Below are positions 7,776 to 16,874 of a stretch of DNA of 64,000 bases, piece by piece. Made by a program: the position numbers and the translations under genes. The number at the start of each line of letters is the position of its first letter. Within the stretch, counting starts at the first letter, position 1. The notes beneath the pieces are model-generated. The model was not told where the DNA came from. It saw only the letters and a program-made list of their open reading frames with translations, and made no database searches. The DNA comes from Shewanella nanhaiensis (GTDB taxonomy: Bacteria > Pseudomonadota > Gammaproteobacteria > Enterobacterales > Shewanellaceae): contig NZ_JAHZST010000016.1 of the NCBI RefSeq assembly GCF_019457885.1, positions 1 through 64,000 on the forward strand, in the 5' to 3' direction.

Positions 7776-8989
7776 ACGGCAGCTTCCTGATCTTTAGTCT
7801 CTTTCTGTGTAAATCGCTCAATAATCTGTGTTGCATTGAGATCATGTACCACATTGATCACGGTTGAGGGTGCGTCAGTAACAGCCCCTATAATCACTAA
7901 GATGGGTATCGTCTCTAGTGGGAGGCCAAGGGTTGTGACGATAAATATCTCTCCAAGAAATGCACCTCCTGGTACACCTCCAATAACAAATGCTGATAAA
8001 ACGGAGATTAAAACAGTGATGGCGAAGACCTCATGGGTAAACTCTAGTCCTAATAATGAATAGATAAAGATAATCTTTAACGCTGTGATCATCGAAGCGC
8101 CACCTTTATTCAGGTTAACGAGCAGTGGCAAGCATATATCCGCTACTTCCTCTTTGATGCCCATTTTACCGGCAGCTCTTAAATTCACTGGTAAACTGGC
8201 CAGTGATGAGCTGGTTCCTAACGCTGTTGCGGCAGGTTCTATCGCATTACGCCAGAACTGACGGACCCCTTTTGCTCCGCCACCTAACCATGCATACAAG
8301 CTTGAGCCCAATGTCAGGTAGATAAAAGAAGCAATAAAAAATAGGCCTATGGTATGTGCAAACGTTGTGATTATCTCCGAGTCTTGACTGGCCATGGTGG
8401 AAGCGAAGTAGGCTCCAAGCCCAATGGGGGCTGCGTACATTAAGATAGATACTATTTTCATAATGACAGTGTTCAAACTATCAAGCATAGATGAGATGCG
8501 TTTGCCATCTTCGCCTGATTGACCGATAGCGATACCGGAGATCACTGACATGATGATTAAGGCAAGGATGTTTGACTTTGAGAGCAAACCAACAAAGTCA
8601 TTAGTGGTTAACAAAGAGACGAAGTCCATGCTTCCCTGTCCAGCTTGGACCTCTTGAGTTAGATCCAGTGTCACCCCGTGTGCTGGATCAAATGCCATCG
8701 CTAATCCAAGCATACCAACAGCGGGAATGATAGACATGGCAATAGAGACAAGCATGACGGCCACTAAGATTACGCCCAGTCGCTTAAGATCTGTCATTCT
8801 GGCGATGGAGGAGGTAACACTAATAGCAACTAAGGGCACGATAATCATAAAGAGTAAATTTAGGAAAATCTGACCTATGGGTTTTAATTTTAATGCCACT
8901 TCGGGAAGAGTTAGGCCTAAAGCTCCACCAAGCATCAATGCTGAAAGTAATATGATTGATGTTTGATAAGCCCTAATGCTATGCCACAT
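7772..8989 (-). CDS. Dicarboxylate/amino acid:cation symporter (SDF/DAACS family)
   Basis: Inner-membrane secondary transporter of the glutamate/aspartate/C4-dicarboxylate family, 405 residues with about eight hydrophobic segments and two re-entrant loops. The serine-rich hairpin is seen as GTSSSLASLP, and the last helix as DAPSTVINVVHD. The usual NMDGT substrate/Na+ motif is replaced by NLNKGGAS, so substrate and coupling ion may differ from GltP or DctA. GGA lies 6 bases before the ATG. It overlaps the downstream lipoprotein gene by 4 bases. Confidence 0.88.
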   Translation of the reverse strand: MWHSIRAYQTSIILLSALMLGGALGLTLPEVALKLKPIGQIFLNLLFMIIVPLVAISVTSSIARMTDLKRLGVILVAVMLVSIAMSIIPAVGMLGLAMAFDPAHGVTLDLTQEVQAGQGSMDFVSLLTTNDFVGLLSKSNILALIIMSVISGIAIGQSGEDGKRISSMLDSLNTVIMKIVSILMYAAPIGLGAYFASTMASQDSEIITTFAHTIGLFFIASFIYLTLGSSLYAWLGGGAKGVRQFWRNAIEPAATALGTSSSLASLPVNLRAAGKMGIKEEVADICLPLLVNLNKGGASMITALKIIFIYSLLGLEFTHEVFAITVLISVLSAFVIGGVPGGAFLGEIFIVTTLGLPLETIPILVIIGAVTDAPSTVINVVHDLNATQIIERFTQKETKDQEAAV

Positions 8990-9080
8990 AATTTATCCGT
9001 TGTACCGTTTATTTTGGCGATGTGTTAACACGTTATAGTGGGTTATCTTAGGAGTCAAATTTGGCTTTTTTTTAACAGTT

Positions 9081-11927
9081 TTAGCCTGAATGGCGTTGTT
9101 CATTTTTATGAGTGAGGTGGGCTAGATAAGTAAGTAAAGCTGTCTTGATATGTTCTGGTTCGAGCGGTTTGGATATATAGTCATTCATGCCGATCGCTAG
9201 GCACTTTTCTTTGTCACCAACCATAGCGTTTGCTGTCATTGCTATGATGGGGATGTTTTTGTAATGCTCGCCCGCTTCACCATCACGAATTTTGGCTGTG
9301 GTTTGGTAACCGTCCAGCTTAGGCATCTGACAGTCCATGAAAATCAGATGGTAGGGATTATCTTGACTAGAGTTAGACAAAAACTCCAATGCTTGAATAC
9401 CGTCGTTGGCTATCTCAATTTCTAGGCCAAACTCCTTGATGATCCCCTCGGCAACAAGCTGGTTGACCATATTATCTTCGGCCAAAAGTAGCCTAGGCAG
9501 AGTCGGGGTGAAGTGGCTTGTTAAGAGCCAATTATCACTATCGTCTGTTTCAGGTTCATGGGAGGGAGAAAGTTGAGCTTGAGTACATCTGTTGAGTAGG
9601 GATACAAGTCGAACTTGTGAAATTGGTTTAGTGAAAGAGCCACAGATCTGCTTCTGCAGATAGTGGTGAATAATCGGCGCATCTATTGAGTTATAACTGA
9701 GTAAGGTTGTAATGTCAGACAGTAATGGTTCACTATTTAGCTTCTCTATCTCTTTTTTGATAGCTTTTTCGCCAGCAGGTAGGCTTAGAACAATTAGTTG
9801 GGGCTGAGAGTTAGTTAACTTACTTAAATCAGTAGATTTTTCACTTTCTGTTATGATTAGTCTCTCAACATCTGCATTAAACTCTCTGAAAATCTTTTCC
9901 AATATATTATCTGCAAACGATTTTTTGCTGAGCAACAAGATGGGAAACTTATTAAGATCCAGTGTAGAGCTATCTTGGCTCATTGAGTTGGAGTCTGGTA
10001 ATTTGATCTCAAGCTCTACCACGAAATTACTGCCTATATCCTCTTTGCTAGTAACAGAGATATCCCCGTTCATCAGGTGACTAAGGTGCCTTGCGATAGA
10101 GAGTCCTAGGCCTGTTCCACCGTAGTGTCGAGTAGTTGAACTGTCTGCTTGGCTAAAGGCTTGAAATATGTTTTCTAGCTTCTCTTTCCTCATTCCTATG
10201 CCGGTATCTTGGATTGAAAAAGTAAGCCAATGATTGCTATCTCTAGTTATCAGTTTCCCAGTTACAATAATGCTGCCCTGTTGGGTAAACTTTATGGCAT
10301 TCCCTATTAGGTTGGTTAAAACTTGGGTGATCCGCCCTGGATCTCCGATAATATTTGCGGGTTTTATTTGAATTATGTCTAGTGTTAATTCAAGGTTTTT
10401 TTCCTGTGCTCGTATGGCTAATGGTTGTATTAGCTCATCTAAAGTTTGATGCAGATTAAATTCGATAGACTCAAGGTTAAGCTTCCCTGATTCAATTTTA
10501 GAGAAGTCCAAAATATCATTGATGAGTGTCAGTAGAGACTTAGCGCTACCTTGTGCCATCCCTAAGTGGTGTTGCTGATTTTGATCTAACTCTGTTCTGC
10601 TTAGTAGGCTAAGCATACCTAGTATGCCATTCATCGGTGTTCGGATCTCATGGCTCATACAAGCAAGAAATTCAGATTTTGCTCTTGCTGTGGCCTCTGC
10701 CTCTTCACGGGCTTCATCCAGAGCCCAGTTATTAAATTCGAGGTCTTGCGCATATTTTTCAATCTTCTTTTCATTGTTCCTTGTTTGAGTTTGCTCTTCT
10801 ATGCAGATAAAAAAACCACTGATTTTGCCATCCATGTCTATATCTGGCACTTGAGTGATATGAAAAGAGAGCTCTTCTGTATTTAAGTGTTGAAATTCAG
10901 CATCAAAGGTTAAGGATTCCCCTTTGAGCGTTTGAGCTATGAAGGGGGCCATGAGTTTAAAAAGTTTAGTGGGGATGATCTCTTCGCAGGTATGATCTAG
11001 CACCTTATTGGCTTCAAAACCTAGCCAGTTCAGGCTATGACGGTTAATAAATTGAATTTTTTGTTGAGTGTCGATATAGATCAAGTGTACAGGGAGCATT
11101 CGTGTCATGTTTTGAATGTGACGGTGGGATTTTTCCAGCTCCTTTTTCTGCATTAGCTGGGTATGAACAGAGAGATTATAGCTATTAGCAAGTATACCAA
11201 ACTCATCCTTTGTAGAGATTTTCAGGGGTTTAGGACTGATATTACGCCCCGCTTGATGCTTAAGTTGGGCTGTTATCTGAGACAGTGGGGTGAGTACCAC
11301 CACTTTATGTATCCATAGGTTAATAAGTAGAAGTGAACTAAAAGCACAAATAACAATAAGTAGATAGTTATTACGGTTTTGGTTAATGCCTGCTTCCAGT
11401 ATGGTTTTGTCATATTTGAAGTAGATGATGTAGGGTCTTAGACGGTTTACTTCAGGATCGATTAGGTGAAACTGAACCGCATGATGCAAATTATTGCCGA
11501 TAAATTCACCTGACTGCTGGTCATGAACCCTTGCGGGGTGCATCAACAGTTCCATAATAGGAGAGGGAAAGACCTCTTGCGCTAATCTCCCATTATATTG
11601 CGCTAAACTGTCGGCATTAATTCTCATATCCGATGATTTGATCACTGAGAGGCGATCAATGTTTTTATTTGTTGTTAAGACCCCCACAATGCGGATCATA
11701 TTGGAGAGATGGGAGTTGGTTTCTAATGCGAGTTTTAATGTATCTGTGATTTGAGTCAGCTCAACGCTAGCTTGCTTTTTCACTCTCTCTTGTGTTTCTT
11801 GAAAAAAATATACGGCCAGAATCCCACAGAGTAATATTCCTATAAGCAGAGTGCTTAGATTGAGCTTTAATGCGATGCTCCTTGTTATATGGGGTTGACT
11901 TTCTGTACCAGAAGATGGGTTTTCCAT
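9081..11927 (-). CDS. Hybrid sensor histidine kinase / response regulator
   Basis: A 948-residue inner-membrane phosphorelay protein. Membrane segments lie at about 24-42 and 187-205, bounding a periplasmic sensor region of about 145 residues. HAMP (about 206-260) and PAS (about 270-385) domains follow. HisKA has H426 in MSHEIRTPMNG, and the HATPase has NLIGNAIKF, DTGIGM and GGTGLGLS. A degenerate receiver (about 661-780) lacks the acceptor Asp, with SLPAG at the expected place. A complete receiver (about 811-935) has E817/D818, D865 and K920. There is no HPt domain, so an external HPt is required. It starts 1 base after the binding-protein gene, whose product may be its periplasmic ligand sensor. 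Confidence 0.93.
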   Translation of the reverse strand: MENPSSGTESQPHITRSIALKLNLSTLLIGILLCGILAVYFFQETQERVKKQASVELTQITDTLKLALETNSHLSNMIRIVGVLTTNKNIDRLSVIKSSDMRINADSLAQYNGRLAQEVFPSPIMELLMHPARVHDQQSGEFIGNNLHHAVQFHLIDPEVNRLRPYIIYFKYDKTILEAGINQNRNNYLLIVICAFSSLLLINLWIHKVVVLTPLSQITAQLKHQAGRNISPKPLKISTKDEFGILANSYNLSVHTQLMQKKELEKSHRHIQNMTRMLPVHLIYIDTQQKIQFINRHSLNWLGFEANKVLDHTCEEIIPTKLFKLMAPFIAQTLKGESLTFDAEFQHLNTEELSFHITQVPDIDMDGKISGFFICIEEQTQTRNNEKKIEKYAQDLEFNNWALDEAREEAEATARAKSEFLACMSHEIRTPMNGILGMLSLLSRTELDQNQQHHLGMAQGSAKSLLTLINDILDFSKIESGKLNLESIEFNLHQTLDELIQPLAIRAQEKNLELTLDIIQIKPANIIGDPGRITQVLTNLIGNAIKFTQQGSIIVTGKLITRDSNHWLTFSIQDTGIGMRKEKLENIFQAFSQADSSTTRHYGGTGLGLSIARHLSHLMNGDISVTSKEDIGSNFVVELEIKLPDSNSMSQDSSTLDLNKFPILLLSKKSFADNILEKIFREFNADVERLIITESEKSTDLSKLTNSQPQLIVLSLPAGEKAIKKEIEKLNSEPLLSDITTLLSYNSIDAPIIHHYLQKQICGSFTKPISQVRLVSLLNRCTQAQLSPSHEPETDDSDNWLLTSHFTPTLPRLLLAEDNMVNQLVAEGIIKEFGLEIEIANDGIQALEFLSNSSQDNPYHLIFMDCQMPKLDGYQTTAKIRDGEAGEHYKNIPIIAMTANAMVGDKEKCLAIGMNDYISKPLEPEHIKTALLTYLAHLTHKNEQRHSG

Positions 11928-11928
11928 C

Positions 11929-12885
11929 TTAAATCCCAGTATAGAAAAGTGTTTCTACATGATCACATGAACTGTCAAATGCACCGACTTTATTGAGCGT
12001 ATCGCAAACTGATTGAGCAAGTTTAGTGAGTTTTTTATTCTCTTTTAATAATTTCTCTTGATCTACATTATTTAATAAATAGATGTCGGCAAGGGCTTGG
12101 CTGAATTCATCAACTGATATCTGCTCTCGTTCAGCCATCAGTTCAATTGCATCATCGGGGTGTTGCTCTAGGTAGTCATAGGCCAACTGCCAAGCTTGCT
12201 GAAGTTTAAAGACTAGATCTGGATTTGCTTTTATCACTTTCTGTGAAAATGACACTGTATCTAATATCTCGTTTGGGATCTCAGATGTGGTAAATACCTT
12301 GTGGTTCTTTTGGCTGGTGCTGTTTAAAATTTCAAAGGAGTAGGGAGGATAGGTGACCATGGCATCTATTTGGTTACTATTTAAAGCTTGTAGAGCATTT
12401 CCCTGCTCCATATTGACTATCTCCACATCATCTAGAGACATATCGTATACCGCAAGTGCTCTGGCTAATATATAGATCCCCAGAGAACTGACTTCACAAC
12501 CTACTTTTCGTCCCTCGAGTTGCTTTAATGTTTTAAAGTCTTCATGGCTTACAATGAGATCTCCTCCATTAGAGTAATCTGCAAGCAGTACAATTTTTAA
12601 GGGGTCGCCACCAAATTCCTGAGCCTGAACTGCTTCGACTATGGTGCTGGCAAAACCATCGACTCGGCCACTGATATAGGCTCGCTGGGCATCGGAGAGT
12701 GTTGCTGTCTGAGAGAGCTTAATATCCAGCCCAACTTGTTTGAAAAAGCCTTTGTTCTCGGCGAGGTAAAGTAGCTCGTATCCTGGCCAAGGGTTGATGG
12801 CGATAGTGATTGTTTTTGTTACTGGTTGAGGACTGCAAGCAACAAGTAGAAGAGAGATGAACAGACTGGCTGTGAATCGTAGCAT
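11929..12885 (-). CDS. Periplasmic substrate-binding lipoprotein (NMT1/SsuA/TauA-like)
   Basis: A 318-residue type-2 periplasmic binding protein with a lipoprotein signal (lipobox LVACS, Cys17). The N-terminal part (IAINPWPGYELLYLAE, near 29-44) is typical of the NMT1/THI5 and sulfonate/nitrate binding group. No permease or ATPase gene is adjacent. Instead the stop is separated by a single base from the start of a hybrid histidine kinase, so the pair probably forms a ligand-sensing unit rather than a transporter. The ligand cannot be told from sequence. Its upstream neighbour glnA is a separate unit, divided from it by the glnA terminator. Confidence 0.9.
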   Translation of the reverse strand: MLRFTASLFISLLLVACSPQPVTKTITIAINPWPGYELLYLAENKGFFKQVGLDIKLSQTATLSDAQRAYISGRVDGFASTIVEAVQAQEFGGDPLKIVLLADYSNGGDLIVSHEDFKTLKQLEGRKVGCEVSSLGIYILARALAVYDMSLDDVEIVNMEQGNALQALNSNQIDAMVTYPPYSFEILNSTSQKNHKVFTTSEIPNEILDTVSFSQKVIKANPDLVFKLQQAWQLAYDYLEQHPDDAIELMAEREQISVDEFSQALADIYLLNNVDQEKLLKENKKLTKLAQSVCDTLNKVGAFDSSCDHVETLFYTGI

Positions 12886-13006
12886 GGAAGCATTCTTAGT
12901 AAGTTGAATCTAGTTATTAGGTTAGTAGACAGAAGACTTAATCGCCAACGAGAGGGGTGAAATGATTGAAAAGAGGTGAGCGTTTTTGATAAGGAAATGA
13001 GAAAGC

Positions 13007-13033
13007 AAAAAGCCCTAATAAATTAGGGCTTTT
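13007..13033 (-). terminator. Rho-independent terminator of glnA
   Basis: On the minus strand AAAGCCCTAAT / ATTAGGGCTTT forms a stem followed by TTTTTGCTTTCTC. It lies about 20 bases beyond the glnA stop and separates glnA from the downstream binding-protein gene. Confidence 0.85.
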
Positions 13034-13052
13034 AGAAGATACCGCTTAGGAG

Positions 13053-14462
13053 TTATAAGCTGTAGTAAAGCTCGAACTCAACAGGGTGAGTTGTTTGGTT
13101 GATACGTTCAACATCAGCAGACTTAAGTGCGATATATGAATCGATAAAGTCATTACTGAACACATCACCGCGTGTTAGGAACTCACGATCAGCATCTAGA
13201 CACTCAAGTGCATTTTCAAGTGATGTCGCAACTGTTGGGATCTCAGCAGCTTCTTCAGCTGGTAGGTCATACAGATCTTTATCCATCGCTTCACCTGGGT
13301 GGATCTTGTTCTGGATACCGTCAAGGCCTGCCATCAACATTGCTGAGAAAGCTAGGTATGGGTTAGCCATTGGGTCACCGAAACGAAGTTCGATACGACG
13401 AGCCTTAGCACTTGGTACCACTGGGATACGGATAGAAGCAGAGCGGTTAGCAGCAGAGTATGCAAGCATTACAGGTGCTTCAAAGTGCGGGATAAGACGC
13501 TTGTAAGAGTTAGTTGATGGGTTAGCAAATGCGTTAATAGCACGAGCATGCTTGATAATACCACCAATGTAGAAAAGTGCTGTTTCACTTAATCCGCCAT
13601 ACTTGTCACCAGCAAAGATGTTAACGCCATCTTTTGCAAGAGATTGGTGAACGTGCATACCACTACCGTTGTCACCAACGATTGGCTTAGGCATAAATGT
13701 CGCTGTCTTGTTGTAAGCGTGAGCAACATTATGGATAACATACTTAAGCACCTGAACTTCATCGGCTTTAAGCGTTAGCGTGTTAAAGCGAGTTGCGATC
13801 TCATTTTGACCAGCAGTTGCCACTTCATGGTGATGCGCTTCAACCACTTGGCCCATCTCTTCAAGTACAAGACACATCGCACTACGGATATCTTGTGAAG
13901 AGTCAACAGGAGCTACTGGGAAGTAACCGCCTTTAACACCTGGACGGTGACCCTTGTTACCGTCTTCGTAGCTAGTGCCTGAGTTCCATGCCGCTTCTTC
14001 AGCGTCAACCTTGTAGAAGCAACCAGACATATCAGAGCTGAACTTTACATCATCAAATAGGAAAAACTCTGGCTCAGGACCAATTAATACTGTGTCAGCA
14101 ATACCAGTAGAACGTAGGTAATCTTCAGCTTTCTTAGCAATTGAGCGTGGATCACGGTTGTAACCTGTCATTGTGCCTGGGTTAAGGATGTCACAACGGA
14201 TATTCGCTGTTGTCTCTGCAGTGAAAGGATCGAGTACAAAGCTTTCAGGGTCTGGCATTAACACCATGTCTGATTCGTTGATGCCTTTCCAACCTGAGAT
14301 TGAAGAACCATCGAACATCTTACCGTCTTCAAAAAAATCAGCGTCCACTTGGTGGCTAGGGATTGAAACGTGTTGCTCTTTACCTATCGTATCGGTAAAA
14401 CGCAAATCAACAAACTTAACTTCCAATTCTTCTATTTGTTGTAAAACTAATTCAGCTGACAT
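13053..14462 (-). CDS. glnA: Glutamine synthetase type I
   Basis: Makes glutamine from glutamate, ammonia and ATP; a cytoplasmic dodecamer and the entry point of nitrogen assimilation. The 469-residue length is that of GSI-beta. Visible signatures are MFDGSSISGW (49-58), the NGSGMHVHQS region (265-274), the Glu flap IPHFEAPV (324-331), and the adenylylation site Tyr398 in DLYDLPAEE, so it should be controlled by GlnE. GGAG lies 7 bases before the ATG. A sigma-54 promoter and two NtrC sites lie upstream. It is divergent from typA and upstream of glnL-glnG, but separated from them here by about 9 kb. Confidence 0.98.
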   Translation of the reverse strand: MSAELVLQQIEELEVKFVDLRFTDTIGKEQHVSIPSHQVDADFFEDGKMFDGSSISGWKGINESDMVLMPDPESFVLDPFTAETTANIRCDILNPGTMTGYNRDPRSIAKKAEDYLRSTGIADTVLIGPEPEFFLFDDVKFSSDMSGCFYKVDAEEAAWNSGTSYEDGNKGHRPGVKGGYFPVAPVDSSQDIRSAMCLVLEEMGQVVEAHHHEVATAGQNEIATRFNTLTLKADEVQVLKYVIHNVAHAYNKTATFMPKPIVGDNGSGMHVHQSLAKDGVNIFAGDKYGGLSETALFYIGGIIKHARAINAFANPSTNSYKRLIPHFEAPVMLAYSAANRSASIRIPVVPSAKARRIELRFGDPMANPYLAFSAMLMAGLDGIQNKIHPGEAMDKDLYDLPAEEAAEIPTVATSLENALECLDADREFLTRGDVFSNDFIDSYIALKSADVERINQTTHPVEFELYYSL

Positions 14463-14544
14463 TCTGAGTCTCCGAGTAGAGTAAAGGGATATCCCTTTTA
14501 TTTTTAATTTAATTAGCGCTTATCGCGATTCTGACAATCAATAA

Positions 14545-14559
14545 GCCAGAGTCGTGCCA
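14545..14559 (-). promoter_or_regulatory. Sigma-54 promoter of glnA
   Basis: Read on the minus strand: TGGCAC-N5-TGGC. The invariant GG (-24) and GC (-12) are present with correct 12-base spacing; the second T of the TTGC box is replaced by G. It lies about 85-100 bases upstream of the glnA ATG, with NtrC sites a further 65-120 bases upstream, the classical enhancer arrangement. Confidence 0.78.
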
Positions 14560-14623
14560 TATTTATAACTAACTGATTATAGTGGTAACTCTTGAAACTT
14601 GTATTTTAGGTAGGAGATGTTTT

Positions 14624-14638
14624 GCACCGAATTGGTGC
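14624..14638. promoter_or_regulatory. NtrC enhancer site 1 of glnA
   Basis: GCAC-N7-GTGC with spacer CGAATTG is an exact match to the NtrC core and a near palindrome. It lies 65 bases upstream of the -24 element. Confidence 0.78.
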
Positions 14639-14662
14639 GTTGATTGCTCGATAATGGTGCGC

Positions 14663-14677
14663 TCACCATCCTGGTGC
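14663..14677. promoter_or_regulatory. NtrC enhancer site 2 of glnA
   Basis: TCAC-N7-GTGC with spacer CATCCTG has one mismatch in the core. Its centre is 39 bp from that of site 1, close to four helical turns, which would favour cooperative binding. An overlapping palindrome ATGGTG-N4-CACCAT lies at 14654-14669. Confidence 0.65.
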
Positions 14678-14829
14678 GGATGAAATAAAACTGACTATTC
14701 ATAGCTGACTAAAAAATAATCCTGTGCGAGAGCCCTCGGCTAGAGTAGAATGGCACGTTTTTTATTGCAACAGCTATTAATTGAGCTGTTACAAATACCC
14801 CCTATATTTTGATGGTAAGAGGTTTATCT

Positions 14830-16641
14830 GTGTTAGAGAATTTACGTAACATCGCCATTATTGCACACGTTGACCATGGTAAAACTACCCTAGTTGATAA
14901 GTTGCTGGCGCAGTCCGGAACCCTTGAGACTCGAGGAGAGGCCACTGAGCGGGTGATGGATTCGAACGATCTTGAAAAGGAGCGTGGGATCACGATTCTG
15001 GCAAAGAATACTGCCATCAAGTGGAACGACTACCGCATCAACATCGTGGATACTCCTGGTCACGCCGATTTCGGTGGTGAAGTTGAGCGTGTTCTTTCTA
15101 TGGTTGATTCAGTACTGCTTCTTGTTGACGCGGTTGATGGCCCAATGCCACAGACTCGCTTTGTAACTAAGAAAGCATTTGCTCAAGGCCTTAAGCCTAT
15201 CGTTGTTATCAACAAGATTGACCGTCCAGGTGCTCGCCCTGACTGGGTTATCGATCAAGTATTCGATCTGTTTGATAATTTAGGCGCGACTGATGAGCAG
15301 CTAGATTTCCCAATCGTTTATGCTTCAGCGTTAAACGGTTTTGCTTCTCTTGATCCAGAAACTACAGAGGGTGATATGACTCCTCTGTTTGAAACGATCG
15401 TTGAGAAAGTTTCATCTCCTGATGCTGATGCAGAAGGTGATTTCCAGATGCAAATTTCGCAGCTGGACTACAACTCATACGTAGGTGTTATCGGTGTTGG
15501 TCGTATCAAGCGCGGTAGCGTTAAGACTAACCAGCAAGTGACTATCATTGATGCTGAAGGTAACAAGCGTAACGGTAAAATGGGCCAAGTATTAGGTTAC
15601 ATGGGTCTAGAGCGTCACGAAGTTACTGAGGCAAATGCTGGTGACATCGTTGCGATTACTGGTCTTGGTCAGTTAAAGATTTCTGACACTGTTTGTGCAA
15701 CGACAACTGTTGAAGCGCTACCTCCATTGTCTGTTGATGAACCAACACTAACAATGACTTTCCAGGTAAATACCTCTCCATTCGCAGGTAAAGAAGGTAA
15801 GTACGTGACTTCACGTAACATCCTTGAGCGTCTAGAGCAGGAGCTTGTTCACAACGTAGCACTACGTGTTGAAGAGACTGACAGCCCAGATCGTTTCCGC
15901 GTATCAGGCCGTGGTGAGCTTCACCTATCTATTCTGATTGAAAACATGCGTCGTGAAGGTTACGAGTTAGCCGTTTCTCGTCCAGAAGTTATCATGAAAG
16001 AGATTGATGGCGAGATGTGTGAGCCATTCGAAACACTAACTGTTGATGTTCAAGAGGAACATCAAGGTACAGTGATCGAGAAGCTTGGTACTCGTAAGGG
16101 TGACATGAAAGATATGCAGCTAGATGGTAAGGGTCGTGTACGTATCGACTTCGTTATCCCTAGCCGTGGTCTAATCGGTTTCCAAACTGAATTCATGACA
16201 GCGACTTCAGGTACTGGTCTTATCTACCACTCATTTGACCACTATGGTCCAGTGAAAGGCGGCGATATCGGTCAACGTGCACGTGGTGTACTGATCTCTA
16301 ACGCTACTGGTAAAGCACTAACCTTCGCACTATTCGGTCTACAAGAGCGTGGTCGTCTATTCATTACTCACGCTGCTGAAGTATATGAAGGTCAAGTGGT
16401 TGGTCTACATGCACGTGCAAACGATCTAACAGTTAACTGTTTGAAAGGTAAGCAGCTAACTAACATGCGTGCATCTGGTACCGATGAAGCACAGGTACTA
16501 ACTCCACATATCGAAATGACACTTGAGCAAGCGCTTGAGTTTATCGATGATGATGAGCTAGTAGAAGTAACGCCACAGAACATCCGTGTTCGTAAGCGTT
16601 TCTTGACTGAAAACGAGCGTAAGCGTCATAACCGCAAGTAA
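14830..16641 (+). CDS. typA: Translational GTPase TypA/BipA
   Basis: Ribosome-associated GTPase of the EF-G family involved in stress and cold adaptation and 50S assembly. G1 (AHVDHGKTTL) lies at the N-terminus, followed by RGITI, G3 DTPGH and G4 NKIDRP. The EF-Tu-like domain 2, domain III and V folds and the BipA-specific C-terminal domain follow, to 603 residues, the usual length. I chose the GTG at 14830, with AGAGG 7 bases upstream, because the homologous N-terminus reads (M/V)LENLRNIAIIAHVDHG. ATGs at 14809 and 14812 would add a non-conserved 7-residue leader. It is divergent from glnA and followed by a terminator. Confidence 0.97.
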   Translation: MLENLRNIAIIAHVDHGKTTLVDKLLAQSGTLETRGEATERVMDSNDLEKERGITILAKNTAIKWNDYRINIVDTPGHADFGGEVERVLSMVDSVLLLVDAVDGPMPQTRFVTKKAFAQGLKPIVVINKIDRPGARPDWVIDQVFDLFDNLGATDEQLDFPIVYASALNGFASLDPETTEGDMTPLFETIVEKVSSPDADAEGDFQMQISQLDYNSYVGVIGVGRIKRGSVKTNQQVTIIDAEGNKRNGKMGQVLGYMGLERHEVTEANAGDIVAITGLGQLKISDTVCATTTVEALPPLSVDEPTLTMTFQVNTSPFAGKEGKYVTSRNILERLEQELVHNVALRVEETDSPDRFRVSGRGELHLSILIENMRREGYELAVSRPEVIMKEIDGEMCEPFETLTVDVQEEHQGTVIEKLGTRKGDMKDMQLDGKGRVRIDFVIPSRGLIGFQTEFMTATSGTGLIYHSFDHYGPVKGGDIGQRARGVLISNATGKALTFALFGLQERGRLFITHAAEVYEGQVVGLHARANDLTVNCLKGKQLTNMRASGTDEAQVLTPHIEMTLEQALEFIDDDELVEVTPQNIRVRKRFLTENERKRHNRK

Positions 16642-16675
16642 TCGTTTCGCTTCAGCTCCATGAGCTAAGTATTTG

Positions 16676-16712
16676 AAGGCCCTGAACATGAAGATGTTCA
16701 GGGCCTTTTTAT
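16676..16712 (+). terminator. Rho-independent terminator of typA
   Basis: AAGGCCCTGAACAT / ATGTTCAGGGCCTT forms a perfect 14-bp stem with a GAAG tetraloop followed by TTT. It lies 35 bases after the stop. Confidence 0.9.
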
Positions 16713-16784
16713 TTTGTGGCTCAAATCTCAGTGTAATAGGTCACAGCTTGATTACGTTGAGGAATACTAATTTAGCGTAAGAGG

Positions 16785-16790
16785 TATAAT
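16785..16790 (+). promoter_or_regulatory. Candidate -10 element for pdxY
   Basis: A perfect TATAAT lies 84 bases upstream of the pdxY ATG. No good -35 box is present at 16-18 bases, so the call rests on the -10 hexamer alone. Confidence 0.35.
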
Positions 16791-16874
16791 CTCTGAAAAT
16801 CTTGGATGGTTGTTAACTGACAGCCATCAAGTACCTCCATTTTTACTCGTTAACAGAATTTAAAGGTTGTGACC

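Noticed and set aside
14752..14769. TGGCAC ... TTGC upstream of typA as a second sigma-54 promoter
   Set aside because: The distance between the GG and GC elements is 3 bases too long for sigma-54; only the minus-strand glnA promoter has correct spacing.
14769..14790. Hairpin AACAGCT / AGCTGTT upstream of typA as an attenuator or riboswitch
   Set aside because: It is a short AT-rich 7-bp stem without T tract or any known aptamer pattern.
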